DNA of 63,677 nt. It comes from an uncultured Helicobacter sp. Lineage in GTDB: Bacteria > Campylobacterota > Campylobacteria > Campylobacterales > Helicobacteraceae. The DNA lies in contig CASEHV010000030.1 in NCBI GenBank assembly GCA_949287835.1, forward strand, positions 1-63,677, read 5' to 3'. A model generated the notes under the pieces. The model was not told where the DNA came from. It did no database searches and was given only the letters and a program-made list of their open reading frames with translations. The position numbers and the translations under genes were made by a program. Positions 46,775-56,850 of the stretch are shown in pieces (position 1 is the stretch's first letter; every line of letters begins with the position of its first letter).

Positions 46775-47749
46775 ATGGCATTTAGCTATTTTTTCTGCTC
46801 CATATATGAGTGCAGTAGGCTAGATAATGCACTAGCGCAGATTCTAAATATCTCACGTAATCAGTCTCAGTCTTTATTTGAAAGCAATCTTGTGTTACTA
46901 AATGGAAAGATTGCTAAAAAAAGTCAAGCACTAAATATAAAAGATGAGATAAAGATTTTAAAAAAAGAGACAAATAAAGATATTAAGAAAGTTGATTTTA
47001 ATATACAAATCATCTACGAATGCGATGATTACATGGTACTAAATAAGCCAAAATCTCTAGTCGTGCATGGTGCATTAAGTGTTAAAGAGACAACTTTAAG
47101 TGATATATTATTAGCAAATAATTATCATCTCTCTACCATTAGCGGAGAGGATAGAGCAGGGATTGTTCATAGGCTAGATAAGGATACAAGTGGTGCTATT
47201 TTGATTGCAAAAAATAATTATACCCATGCTAGATTCTCCGATATGCTAAAGAATAGAGAAATTGGTAGAATCTATATTTGCGTTATTAATGAGCCATTAA
47301 AGCAAGATATGTTTATAGAATGTAGCATAGGTAGGAATCCTAATAATAGACTAAAAATGGCAAAGCTAGATAAGAGTAGATTCCCAAATGCAAGAGATTC
47401 TAAAAGTGAATTTAGAAAGATTATGATTTCTAATGATTCTAAATATGAATTGATAGCCGTTAGATTATATAGTGGCAGAACGCACCAGATACGAGTGCAT
47501 TTATCAACTATCAATAGATACATATATGGGGATACTCTTTATAGTCCTAAGAATCTAAATGACTCATATTACACAAAAATGCTTTTACATGCCATATTGC
47601 TATACGTGGATAGGAAATATTTTTTTGCAGAGATTCCAAATGAGATGATGGAATTTCTGCAAAAGCATTTTGAAAATGTAGATTATAAATTAAAAGATTT
47701 TATAACAAAATGGAAAGATGAATTAGCAGAAATTAATGGTGGAGTGTAG
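46775..47749 (+). CDS. RluD-family pseudouridine synthase
   Basis: 324 residues. S4-like RNA-binding domain at about 14-60, then the RluA/RluD catalytic motif HRLDKDTSG with Asp135 and later GRTHQIRVHLS. Isomerises uridines in large-subunit rRNA or tRNA; the exact target is not visible. Starts 3 nt after pssA. The last 13 nt, including the TAG, lie within the tRNA-Ala gene on the other strand. Confidence 0.9.
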   Translation: MAFSYFFCSIYECSRLDNALAQILNISRNQSQSLFESNLVLLNGKIAKKSQALNIKDEIKILKKETNKDIKKVDFNIQIIYECDDYMVLNKPKSLVVHGALSVKETTLSDILLANNYHLSTISGEDRAGIVHRLDKDTSGAILIAKNNYTHARFSDMLKNREIGRIYICVINEPLKQDMFIECSIGRNPNNRLKMAKLDKSRFPNARDSKSEFRKIMISNDSKYELIAVRLYSGRTHQIRVHLSTINRYIYGDTLYSPKNLNDSYYTKMLLHAILLYVDRKYFFAEIPNEMMEFLQKHFENVDYKLKDFITKWKDELAEINGGV

Positions 47750-47812
47750 GGGGTTCGAACCCCTGACCTCAACGCTGCCAGCGTTGCGCTCTCCCAACTG
47801 AGCTAACACCCC
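47737..47812 (-). tRNA. tRNA-Ala (GGC anticodon)
   Basis: 76 nt including encoded CCA. On the minus strand: acceptor GGGGTGT/ACACTCC (one G-T), D-arm TAGCTCAGTTGGGAGAGC, anticodon loop CTGGCAG (GGC), T-arm GGGGTTCGAACCCC. The 3' end overlaps the terminal codons of the RluD-type gene. Confidence 0.95.
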
Positions 47813-47826
47813 GCTAAAAAATGCAA

Positions 47827-47835
47827 ATTATAGCA
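47827..47835 (-). promoter_or_regulatory. Extended -10 promoter of tRNA-Ala
   Basis: On the minus strand TGC-TATAAT (47827-47832 for the hexamer), 14 nt before the tRNA 5' end, the same TGCTATAATT block as the tRNA(CAU) promoter. No clear -35. Confidence 0.6.
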
Positions 47836-47934
47836 TAAATATTAATTTTTGTGTTTTGGAGGTTGATGTTGGAGAAAAGTAATATTTTACAATCATTGCT
47901 TAACGTAGAACTTCCATTATTGTAAAGAGATAAA

Positions 47935-49746
47935 TCATACCCCACGCATTAATAGCTCATTCACGCTTTCCACATAGCTTTTACTATCCTCTAGGTTTTG
48001 TCCATCTAAGATTTTTGCTCCGCTAAATAGCACCTTGCAGTATTTATCTTTTAGAGAATCATCCATCTCATTTACCTTTTTGATTAATTCATGATTGACA
48101 TTAATCTCTACGACGTACTTGCTAGGTAGCGGCTTTTGCCCCATTGCTTTCATCATATTGTCAAGCTGAATATTGCCCCCATCGCGAACAAGTGAAAGCG
48201 GGGAAGTAATACTATCTGTTAGCTCTACCTTTGAGACACTATCCATGCCCTCAAATTTCTTTATGAGAGATTCAAAACTCTTTTTGACCTCATCGCCTAT
48301 CTCACTTTTAAAGCTATCTAGCACTTCCTTGCTTGTTATATCCGCAAATTTCATGCCAGAATACTCACCTAGATAATTTACCAACTCAATATCGCCTATA
48401 TCGCCAAATAGCAAAATATCCTCATCTTTGAATTTCTCAAGTAGCGGATTATTTTTTAAAGAATCTGCTCCATTCCCCACGATATAGTAGATTCTATCCT
48501 GCCCCTCTTTCATGCCCTCCTTATATTCTTTTAGCGAAATTCTCTTATTCTGCCTGTATGAGTGTATTCGCAATAAATCTAAAATCTTTGCCTTATTACT
48601 ATAATCCTCATATAGCCCCCACTTTAGCACGTCCCCAAACTTTTCATAGAAATCATTATATTTCTCAGAATCTTTTGCAAGATTCTCTAACATGCCTAGT
48701 ATTTTCTTGATAGAAGCCTCTTTTATTTTCCCTAATATTTGATTTTCCTGCAAAATCTCCCTGCTAACATTAAGCGGCAAATCATCGCTATCAATGACTC
48801 CAGTGATAAATCGCAGATAGAATGGCAGTATAGAATCATCGCTAATGAAAACTCGTTTTACATAAAGCTTCACATAGGATTTTCGCCTTTCATATTCAAA
48901 ATCACCGGGCTTAGAATCCATTACAAAAAATAGACTTTTATACTGCAAACTCCCCTCTGCAATGGTATGCACATAGGCTAGTGGCTTATTCCCACCAAAA
49001 TGTATGGTCTTATAAAAATCATGATAGTCCTCATCTTTTAGCTCACTTTTTGACATACACCAAAGTGCTTTTGCGTTATTTACCTGCTCCTCTTTTAGCT
49101 CCTCTAGCGAATCCTTTTTCTCATAATATTTTATGAAAATTGGAAAATGAATGTGATTAGAATATGTTTTTATAATATTCTCTAGGGAATATCGCGACAA
49201 AAAAGTTTTGCCAGATTCATTAAGATAAAGAGTAATCTCTGTGCCATTACCCTCTTTGCTAGATTCTAAAATCTCATACTCCCCATCGCCGCTACTAATC
49301 CATGTGTAAGCCTTAGAATCTAGTGCCTTTTTTGTATTCACCACGACTTTATCTGCCACCATGAAAGAGGAATAAAATCCAACGCCAAACTGCCCGATTA
49401 GCCCAGCGTCCTTTTTCTTATCCCCACTTAGTGAATTTAGAAAGCTTTTTGTCCCACTCTTTGCAATCGTGCCAAGATTATTTTCCAAATCCTCCTCATT
49501 CATGCCTATGCCATTATCCTCTATGCTTATCGTGTTTTTATTAGAATCAAAGCTAATCGTGATTTTTGGATTAAAGTCAAGTCGCTTGTAGGCATCATCG
49601 CTTAGTGTAAGGTAGTTTAGCTTATCTAGGGCATCGTTTGCATTTGAGATAAGCTCACGCAAGAAAATCTCTTTGTTGGAGTAAAGAGAGTGAATCATAA
49701 GGTCTAATAACTGCTTGATTTCTGTTTGAAACTGCTTCTTTGCCAT
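47935..49746 (-). CDS. htpG: Hsp90-family chaperone HtpG
   Basis: 603 residues. GHKL ATPase motifs ELISNANDALDKL, DNGIGM and GQFGVGFYSSFMV are intact, followed by middle and dimerisation domains. Cytosolic stress chaperone. Single gene, convergent with tRNA-Ala. Confidence 0.97.
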   Translation of the reverse strand: MAKKQFQTEIKQLLDLMIHSLYSNKEIFLRELISNANDALDKLNYLTLSDDAYKRLDFNPKITISFDSNKNTISIEDNGIGMNEEDLENNLGTIAKSGTKSFLNSLSGDKKKDAGLIGQFGVGFYSSFMVADKVVVNTKKALDSKAYTWISSGDGEYEILESSKEGNGTEITLYLNESGKTFLSRYSLENIIKTYSNHIHFPIFIKYYEKKDSLEELKEEQVNNAKALWCMSKSELKDEDYHDFYKTIHFGGNKPLAYVHTIAEGSLQYKSLFFVMDSKPGDFEYERRKSYVKLYVKRVFISDDSILPFYLRFITGVIDSDDLPLNVSREILQENQILGKIKEASIKKILGMLENLAKDSEKYNDFYEKFGDVLKWGLYEDYSNKAKILDLLRIHSYRQNKRISLKEYKEGMKEGQDRIYYIVGNGADSLKNNPLLEKFKDEDILLFGDIGDIELVNYLGEYSGMKFADITSKEVLDSFKSEIGDEVKKSFESLIKKFEGMDSVSKVELTDSITSPLSLVRDGGNIQLDNMMKAMGQKPLPSKYVVEINVNHELIKKVNEMDDSLKDKYCKVLFSGAKILDGQNLEDSKSYVESVNELLMRGV

Positions 49747-49858
49747 TATCTGCTCCTGCTAAATTTTTAGCAATCATAGCAATTCTTTGTAAATATTCAT
49801 AGTATTTATGATTTTAACTAAACTTACTTTATAGTAAGAGACTAAAAAAAGTTGATAG

Positions 49859-50704
49859 TTATTTACTCCTATTTTTTATCGCATTAAAACACATATTAAT
49901 CAAAAGTATGAAAACAAATAGCACCACGCCATTAGCGATAAGCGCGTCCCTATGCAGTCCCTCCTCAGCATAGCCCATCTCTAGCACGATATTTGTCGTA
50001 ATAGTCCTCATGCCATCTAGGATATTACTTGTGATTTGAGTTTGATTCCCCGCTACCATGATGACTGCCATAGCCTCGCCAATCGCCCTACCAACGCCTA
50101 GTATGACAGAAGCCAAGATTCCAGACTTAGCGGCAGGCAACATGGCAAAAAATACTGCCCTCTCCTTTGTGGCACCAAGCGCCAATGCCCCCTCATAATA
50201 GCTTTTCGGCACAGAATCTATTGCCGCTTTTGAGACTAAAATGATAGTTGGTAGTATCATGATTGATAGCACGAGTGCGGCAGCTAACACGCTTTTACCA
50301 GAGATGCCATCAAATATAGAGGCTAAGAGAGGCACGATTACCACAAGAGCGAAAAATCCATACACCACGCTAGGAATGGCGCCTAGCAGTTCCACAGCAG
50401 GAATCAGGAATCTAGCAAGATTCTTAGGACAGAACTGCGAGAGATAAATAGCGCTAAGGATTCCAATCGGCACACCTATGAGTATGGATAGCGAGGTAAC
50501 ATACAGGCTGCCTACTATCATGGGGAGGATTCCAAAAATCTCATATTCAGGATACCAATCTACACCAAAGAGAAAATCAAAAACACCAATCTCTTTTATC
50601 GTGGGAATGGCATTTCCAAACAAAAATACGCAAATGGTAATCACCGCAAAAATGGAGATTAACGCGCAAAATGCAAATAGATATTTAAAAAATATTTCAC
50701 CCAT
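49859..50704 (-). CDS. pstC: Phosphate ABC transporter permease PstC, isolated
   Basis: 281 residues, six membrane helices. EAA-loop region EGALALGATKERAVFFAMLPAA and the conserved GRAIGEAMAVIMVAGN identify the PstC subunit of the high-affinity phosphate importer. PstS, PstA and PstB are not adjacent: htpG lies downstream and 600 bp of palindromic repeats upstream. The gene may work with components encoded elsewhere or be a remnant of a broken operon. Confidence 0.9.
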   Translation of the reverse strand: MGEIFFKYLFAFCALISIFAVITICVFLFGNAIPTIKEIGVFDFLFGVDWYPEYEIFGILPMIVGSLYVTSLSILIGVPIGILSAIYLSQFCPKNLARFLIPAVELLGAIPSVVYGFFALVVIVPLLASIFDGISGKSVLAAALVLSIMILPTIILVSKAAIDSVPKSYYEGALALGATKERAVFFAMLPAAKSGILASVILGVGRAIGEAMAVIMVAGNQTQITSNILDGMRTITTNIVLEMGYAEEGLHRDALIANGVVLFVFILLINMCFNAIKNRSK

Positions 50705-51338
50705 TGTTATCCTTTTTAAATTTTGGAATCCAAACTGCTACCACAAGGCATTGCAGGTAGATTTAGATTCTTTGTTTTTTGATTGTCTTTAGTCTGCTGG
50801 ATTTTTGGCTAATGCTTTGTGTCATGGAGCGAATGTAAAACATTTCATGTTACATTACATTGAAGGGTAGTAAAAAACATTTTGTATTACGTCATGTTTT
50901 ACATTACGTCATGTTGAGCAAAGCGAAACATCTCTACAAAATTTAGATTCTTCACATGCGTTCAGAATGACACAAGTTTTTAGAATCTAGATTCTTAGTC
51001 TTTCTGAATGAATATGAAGAATCTAGATTCTGTAAGTTTTAGTCATTCTGAGGCTGTGCCGAAGAATCTAGATTTTGCGTCATTCTGAATGAATATGTAG
51101 AATCTTTGGAATCTAGATTCCAACAAATCAACACAGAATCTATATTCTTCAGTTCAGAATGACACAAAATGTCATGTTGAGCAAAAAACATCTGCATCAA
51201 AGACAAAATTTCAAACAGCAAAAACCTTAAAGAACCCAAAAGACTAGCGATGAAAATCATTTCAACACATATCTTTAAAGACAAATCCTAGATTCCAAAT
51301 GTAAAAAGTGCTAGAGGAAATGTAAAGTTTTTGTAAAA
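50705..51338. repeat. Palindrome-rich gap between pstC and the AI-2E exporter gene
   Basis: No supportable gene. Recognisable units: 50908-50933 (ATGT type), 50945-50971 (inverted ATTC), 50998-51024 (decayed), 51042-51069 (ATTC with GAGGC-TGT-GCCGA), 51079-51105, 51142-51163 (truncated) and 51171-51193 (truncated ATGT). Several GAATCTAGATTC palindromes join the units. Confidence 0.82.
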
Positions 51339-52373
51339 CTATTCCCTCCTTAAAAAATCGCTTTCATAGATTCTTGCCATGGCTATGAATAATGCGCTAA
51401 TTGCCGGACCTATGATGATTCCCCAGAATCCAAATGAGCCAATCCCTGCTAGAATAGAGAAAAATATAATAATCTCATTTACTTTTAATGGCTTTTGTAA
51501 GATTTTGTGATTGACTATATTTATAATCCATGTTTTTATTATATTATCTATGATGAATCCTATGAAAACCGCACTATACACAGCGATGATGATTGCTCCC
51601 TTTATGTCGCCTTGATAGATTAGCACCGCACACACAGGCAGCCACACGATAACGCCACCAATGATTGGTATCATAGAGCAGATTCCAAATATTATGCCAA
51701 GTAGCACGGGGTCGAAACCAAAAAAATGTGTGATGATTCCAAACGCACTTCCTTGCAAAATAACATTGATTAATGTTGCTAGAAAGACTATTCTTATCGT
51801 CCCGCTTAATTCTAGTGCGACTTGGTCTATCTGATGATTGCTAAAGGGTAAAATCCTGCATACATAGGCATAAAGTCGATTTCCAAAATATAAAAATATA
51901 AATAAAAATATAATAATAAAGCTACCATCGATGATAAATCTCAGACTATTTTCCCCCACAAAAGTCGTAATCTTAAAGAGATATGTATAAAGCGAGTTAA
52001 ACGAAATCTCATTTAAAAATGTCGGCATATAGCCCTCTAAAAGCGGAATGCTACCGATGAAATCTAGTGCCATCTCCCTAAATTCATCAAAGATTCCCTT
52101 AGCCTGTGTCCAATTAATCTTTCTTAAACTAATAAATGCTTGATAAAGCACGAATGCGACAGGCACGAAGACCATAACACTAAGCAATAATACGCTTATA
52201 AAACATGCTAAAATATTATATTTTACAATCTTTTGTATAAAATCCTTTAACCAGAAGCTACCAACACAGAGTAAAAAAGCTATTAACATATCAAATAAAT
52301 AAGCTTTATATAGAATCACCATAGCCAAAAAGATAAGGGAAAACGAAATTGCAAAAAATATCTTATTCTGCAT
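51339..52373 (-). CDS. AI-2E family transporter (PerM-like)
   Basis: 344 residues with about eight membrane helices and the family C-terminal stretch PIIGGVIVWLPVCAVL...GSFGFWGIIIGPAISALF. Members export autoinducer-2, ions or other small solutes; the substrate is open. 10 nt after lpxK on the same strand. Confidence 0.85.
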   Translation of the reverse strand: MQNKIFFAISFSLIFLAMVILYKAYLFDMLIAFLLCVGSFWLKDFIQKIVKYNILACFISVLLLSVMVFVPVAFVLYQAFISLRKINWTQAKGIFDEFREMALDFIGSIPLLEGYMPTFLNEISFNSLYTYLFKITTFVGENSLRFIIDGSFIIIFLFIFLYFGNRLYAYVCRILPFSNHQIDQVALELSGTIRIVFLATLINVILQGSAFGIITHFFGFDPVLLGIIFGICSMIPIIGGVIVWLPVCAVLIYQGDIKGAIIIAVYSAVFIGFIIDNIIKTWIINIVNHKILQKPLKVNEIIIFFSILAGIGSFGFWGIIIGPAISALFIAMARIYESDFLRRE

Positions 52374-52383
52374 ATACTCCTCC

Positions 52384-53331
52384 TTAATCCAAAATATAAG
52401 ATTCTATTATTTCTAATTTTTCGCTACTAATATCCATATCTAGCTCTAAAATAGCTATGGGAATGCTAAATTTTTCACATTTTACATAGTCCTTTTGCGT
52501 CATCAAAATATGCGTTGCACTATATTTTTTTAATAATGATTCTAGAATCTTTTCATTAAAATTTGCATGGTCGCTAAGATAATATTTAAAGGCTACATTA
52601 TCTGGCAGATAGGAATCTAGCCGCTTTGGGTAAGCTATGGCGGTGGCTAGGATAAAGCTAGGATTTTCATTATTATTTAGGATTTTTATATGTGTTTTGC
52701 GTTTATAATCGATACCCTCATGCAATAATAAATCGCATTGTTTATAAAAGCTTTTTGGGAAGCGATAATATCCGCTAGGCAGGACAAAATTAAAATACGG
52801 CTCAATGCTAGGTTTTAGCAAAATATCAAATTTTTGGAATCTAAATCGAAAGGCATCATCTAAAATTACGATATTTATCTCCTTATTTATTACATATTTT
52901 AGTGCTAAATCTCTATTTTCACTTACGATTACTTCCCCTTTTATGCTTTGTGCGATAAGCATAGCCTCATCGCCACTTTCCTCTACGCTGCATAGTATTT
53001 TTCCTCCTTCTTTTACTGCAACTAGCCCTTTTGATTCTCTTTTATAGCCACGTAAAATCACTGCTATTTTCATATCTTTTTTTTCAAGATTCTTTGCTAG
53101 GGCAATGCAGAAGGGCGTTTTCCCACTGCCACCGCTGACTAGATTCCCAATGCTTAGAATCTTTGCGTCATATTGTTTTTTTGTACCGATGTTTTTTCTA
53201 AAAATTGCAATTAAATAATACATAGCAGACAATGGTAGCAGTGCAAATGCAAGTAGCTTTTGTAAAAAACTCGGATAAAAAAAATATTTATCAAGGAAAC
53301 TTATATCATTTTTTTTCATTATTATTCTCAT
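52384..53331 (-). CDS. lpxK: Tetraacyldisaccharide 4'-kinase LpxK
   Basis: 315 residues. One N-terminal membrane helix, Walker A SGGSGKTPFCIALAKNL and VILRGYKRESKG are typical. Phosphorylates the lipid A precursor at 4'. The start may be residue 1 or residue 5 (53319). Downstream lipid A modifiers in the window are lpxR and the PAP2 phosphatase. Confidence 0.93.
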   Translation of the reverse strand: MRIIMKKNDISFLDKYFFYPSFLQKLLAFALLPLSAMYYLIAIFRKNIGTKKQYDAKILSIGNLVSGGSGKTPFCIALAKNLEKKDMKIAVILRGYKRESKGLVAVKEGGKILCSVEESGDEAMLIAQSIKGEVIVSENRDLALKYVINKEINIVILDDAFRFRFQKFDILLKPSIEPYFNFVLPSGYYRFPKSFYKQCDLLLHEGIDYKRKTHIKILNNNENPSFILATAIAYPKRLDSYLPDNVAFKYYLSDHANFNEKILESLLKKYSATHILMTQKDYVKCEKFSIPIAILELDMDISSEKLEIIESYILD

Positions 53332-53459
53332 CTCTTAAAAGCTAGAGCTGTATTATAATCATTTTCATTGTTACATAGCTAGACAATATTTTGCTAAAAT
53401 TTGGAGTTTAAAAGTTGAGCTGAAAGATTGCAGGATAAAAGATTTTAGGAATAAATATT

Positions 53460-56400
53460 ATGGAAAAAGACTATAAAGACACCTTGATACTCCCAAAAAC
53501 CGACTTTCCCATGAAGGCAAATCTCCCACAAAAAGAGCCTATACGATATAAAAAATGGCAGAGTTTTGCATACGCATATATGAGCGGGGCAGATTTGACA
53601 CACGGAATAAGTGATAATGTGGCAAATCAAGATTCTATGGAATCTAAAGATTCTTCGCTTTCATTGGATTCTTCACATTCGTTCAGAATGACGGTTGATA
53701 GCATAGTGATGGGGGATAGCAAAATAAATGAAGATAGTAGAATAAATGGAAGTATAAATGAAAATAGCGGAATAATTGAAAATAGTAGAATGACAGGAGA
53801 CAATCGTCATTCTGAGGCTTTAGCCGAAGAATCTAAAGATATATCAGCTATACCTCAATGCAACAGAGATTCTTCGCTACCACTCAGAATGACGGATAAT
53901 TTGGAATCTAATTCTGAAAAAAGGGTAGATTCCAAAAACCACAAAAACTTCGTTCTACACGATGGTCCTCCTTATGCAAATGGGCATCTTCACGTAGGTC
54001 ATGCTTTAAATAAGATTCTAAAAGATTTTGTAACCAAATATCATTTTTTTAGCGGTAGCAATGCGTTTTATACTCCCGGGTGGGATTGTCATGGACTGCC
54101 AATCGAGCAGCAGGTATCAAGCAATTTTGAAAAAAGTGGCACAATGCCTAGTAAGATTGAGATTCGCAAGGCATGTAGGGAGCATGCTAGGAAATTTGTG
54201 GATATACAAAAAGAGGAATTTTTAGCCATGGGCATCGTGGGGGATTTTGAGAATCCATACCTTACGATGAAATACGACTTTGAAAGCAGAATCTACCAAG
54301 CCCTTGTGAAAATCGCAAACAATTCCCTACTTGCACGTCGCAGTAAGCCTATTTTTTGGAGCTGGGCTGCTAGGAGTGCGTTGGCTGAGGCTGAGGTGGA
54401 GTATAAGGATAAGAAATCTGATTCTATCTTTGTCAAGTTTGCATTAAATGAGGAGAGCCTAAAAAAGCTAAAAATAGAGAATCTGCAAACCGATGAAACC
54501 CCGTATGCCATTATCTGGACGACTACGCCATGGACGCTTCCTAGCAATGTAGCCATAGCTTTTAAACCAGAATCCATTTATGTTTTGCTATCATGCGGGG
54601 CTATCGTGGCAAGTGAGCTTATGGAATCTCTGCTATTAAAGGGTCTTGTAAGCGGGAAGGTGCTAAAGAGCTTTGATTCCAAAGAGTTAGAAAATCTAGG
54701 TGCTATAAATCCGCTAAATGATAGAAAATCGCATTTTATCCTCGCAGATTTTGTTAGCATGGAAGATGGCAGTGGCATGGTGCATTGTGCGCCAGGGCAT
54801 GGTGAGGACGATTATTTTGCCTGTCTTAAATATAACTTAGAGGTTATTATGCCTGTCGATGATGGTGGTCTCTATGATGAGAGTATCGTAAGCAAGGGAC
54901 TATTTAGAGAGGAGGATTCTAAGGAATTTGTAGGTATGCACATCTTCAAGGCACAAAAGAGAATCATAGAAATGCTAGGAGAAAGTGGGGCATTGTTAAA
55001 ATGCGAAGAGATTACGCATTCATATCCGCACTGCTGGCGGACAAATAAGCCTGTGATTTTCCGCGCTACAAAGCAGTGGTTCATACTTATGGATAAGCCC
55101 TATCATGAGGGTAAAACGCTTAGAGAAGTGGTGCTAGAGGAGATTGATAAGGTTAAATTCTATCCGCAAAGCGGACAGAATAGACTAAGGACAATGGTGG
55201 AAAATCGCCCTGACTGGTGCATATCAAGGCAGAGGGAATGGGGTGTGCCTATCGCATTTTTCATACATAAAGAAAGTGATGAAATCGTGCTAGACAAGGA
55301 GATTACAGACCATATCGCTATGCTATTTGCAAAGGAGGGTTGTGATGTGTGGTGGGATAGGGAGATAGAGGATTTACTCCCGCCATCTTATAAACAATAT
55401 GCCGATAGATATGAGAAAAATATGCACATTTTAGATGTGTGGTTTGATAGTGGTAGCACGTGGTCTGCGGTGTTGCAATCTGGGCAATACAACGCAGGGC
55501 ATTATCCTAGCGATATATATCTTGAGGGTAGCGACCAGCATAGAGGATGGTTTCAAAGCTCCCTGCTAGTTAGCTGTGCGATTAATGCTAGGGCGCCTTA
55601 TAGGGGCATTATCACGCATGGATTTATCACAGATGATAAGGGTGAGAAGATGAGTAAGAGTAAGGGCAATGTCCTAGCCCCAGAGAATATCATAGCCCAG
55701 TATGGCAGTGAGATTTTGCGACTATGGGTAGCACTCTCTGATTATCAAAGTGATGTGAGAATCTCACCCTCAATCCTTAAACAAGTGAGCGATAATTACC
55801 TAAAGATTCGAAACACAATTCGCTTTTTACTAGCAAATACACAGGGCTTAGAGAAGCTAGATTTTAGTGGCACTAGCCCTATTGATAGGTGGATTTTACG
55901 TGAGGCAGAAGAGATTTTTGGGAATATTTTAGATTTATTTTCTCGCTATGACTTCTCGAAAGGATTCCAGATTCTAAATGGCTTTATGACCGCTACCCTT
56001 AGTGGAATCTACCTTGATGTCTGTAAAGATAGCCTATATTGCGATAGTATTTCCTCTAAGAGACGCATTGCTATACAAAGCGTGTTCGCACTTTTGGCTA
56101 ATCGCTTTTTGCATACCATAGCACCGTTTTTAACATATACCGTCGATGAGGCACTAGAGTATGCAGGTGATGTTATCAAGGGGGGAGCAGAGCATGTTTT
56201 TGCCCTAAAGCCTATGGATTTTATAAGTTTTAGCGATGAGAGTTATGAGGATTTTGACTTTTTACTCCAGCTACGAAAGCTATTTAATGAAAAGGTAGAT
56301 TTTCTAAAGAAAGAAAAGAGTATAAAATCAAGTCTTGAGCTAGAGCTAGTCATAGGCAGCGATGTGAATCTAAGCAATCTTCACAAACTTGCTGGTATGT

Positions 56401-56606
56401 CTGCCTTGATATGCGACTTTCTCATGATTAGCAAATGTAGTATCTCAGAGATACCTAGCGATTCCCTTTTTACAATAGAGATTAATTCTTGCAGACTTTA
56501 TGCTGTTAAATCAAATCTTCATAAATGTCCTAGATGTTGGCAGTATAGAGCCAGTAAAGAGAGCGGACTTTGTGATAGATGTAGTGAGGTTTTTAAGCAG
56601 TTTTAG
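53460..56606 (+). CDS. ileS: Isoleucyl-tRNA synthetase with an N-terminal repeat insertion
   Basis: 1048 residues against about 920 usually. Normal start (MEKDYKDTLILPKTDFPMKA), then about 115 extra residues (45-160) before LHDGPPYANGHLHVGH (HVGH at 178-181). KMSKS lies at 730-734, editing and anticodon domains follow, and a C-terminal zinc finger CPRCWQ...CDRC ends the protein. The insertion contains four palindrome units read in frame (KDSSLSL, DSSHSFRMT, RHSEALAEESKD, RDSSLPLRMT) plus I-N/S/G-rich linkers. It charges tRNA-Ile; an essential enzyme that evidently tolerates the insertion. Confidence 0.95.
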   Translation: MEKDYKDTLILPKTDFPMKANLPQKEPIRYKKWQSFAYAYMSGADLTHGISDNVANQDSMESKDSSLSLDSSHSFRMTVDSIVMGDSKINEDSRINGSINENSGIIENSRMTGDNRHSEALAEESKDISAIPQCNRDSSLPLRMTDNLESNSEKRVDSKNHKNFVLHDGPPYANGHLHVGHALNKILKDFVTKYHFFSGSNAFYTPGWDCHGLPIEQQVSSNFEKSGTMPSKIEIRKACREHARKFVDIQKEEFLAMGIVGDFENPYLTMKYDFESRIYQALVKIANNSLLARRSKPIFWSWAARSALAEAEVEYKDKKSDSIFVKFALNEESLKKLKIENLQTDETPYAIIWTTTPWTLPSNVAIAFKPESIYVLLSCGAIVASELMESLLLKGLVSGKVLKSFDSKELENLGAINPLNDRKSHFILADFVSMEDGSGMVHCAPGHGEDDYFACLKYNLEVIMPVDDGGLYDESIVSKGLFREEDSKEFVGMHIFKAQKRIIEMLGESGALLKCEEITHSYPHCWRTNKPVIFRATKQWFILMDKPYHEGKTLREVVLEEIDKVKFYPQSGQNRLRTMVENRPDWCISRQREWGVPIAFFIHKESDEIVLDKEITDHIAMLFAKEGCDVWWDREIEDLLPPSYKQYADRYEKNMHILDVWFDSGSTWSAVLQSGQYNAGHYPSDIYLEGSDQHRGWFQSSLLVSCAINARAPYRGIITHGFITDDKGEKMSKSKGNVLAPENIIAQYGSEILRLWVALSDYQSDVRISPSILKQVSDNYLKIRNTIRFLLANTQGLEKLDFSGTSPIDRWILREAEEIFGNILDLFSRYDFSKGFQILNGFMTATLSGIYLDVCKDSLYCDSISSKRRIAIQSVFALLANRFLHTIAPFLTYTVDEALEYAGDVIKGGAEHVFALKPMDFISFSDESYEDFDFLLQLRKLFNEKVDFLKKEKSIKSSLELELVIGSDVNLSNLHKLAGMSALICDFLMISKCSISEIPSDSLFTIEINSCRLYAVKSNLHKCPRCWQYRASKESGLCDRCSEVFKQF
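53648..53893. repeat. Palindromic repeats inside ileS
   Basis: Units at 53648-53666 (truncated, inverted ATTC), 53667-53692 (inverted ATTC), 53806-53834 (forward ATTC with GAGGCT-TT-AGCCGA) and 53867-53893 (inverted ATTC). All are in frame and free of stops. Confidence 0.82.
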
Positions 56607-56850
56607 AATTGTTTTTTATGTTTAATATTGCTAGTTTTTAGTTTGTGGAAATTTTGCAATATTTATTTCTCTTAAAATTATTTATTCTTTAGGTTAGCTT
56701 TATTTTGTGAAGTTTTATGTAAATTTTGTATGCTGGTTAGGCTTATAAGTATTTTGTATGTTAGCTTTTTTGGTTGTGATTTATACTACAAATAATAGAG
56801 CTGTTTATGAATGTGAAAGCTAGATTTTCAATAAAAGGCATTTCTAACGT

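Noticed and set aside
51039-51284. 81-codon minus-strand ORF between pstC and the AI-2E exporter
   Set aside because: It is composed largely of repeat units (peptides such as KDSTYSFRMT) and lacks a ribosome site or any domain.
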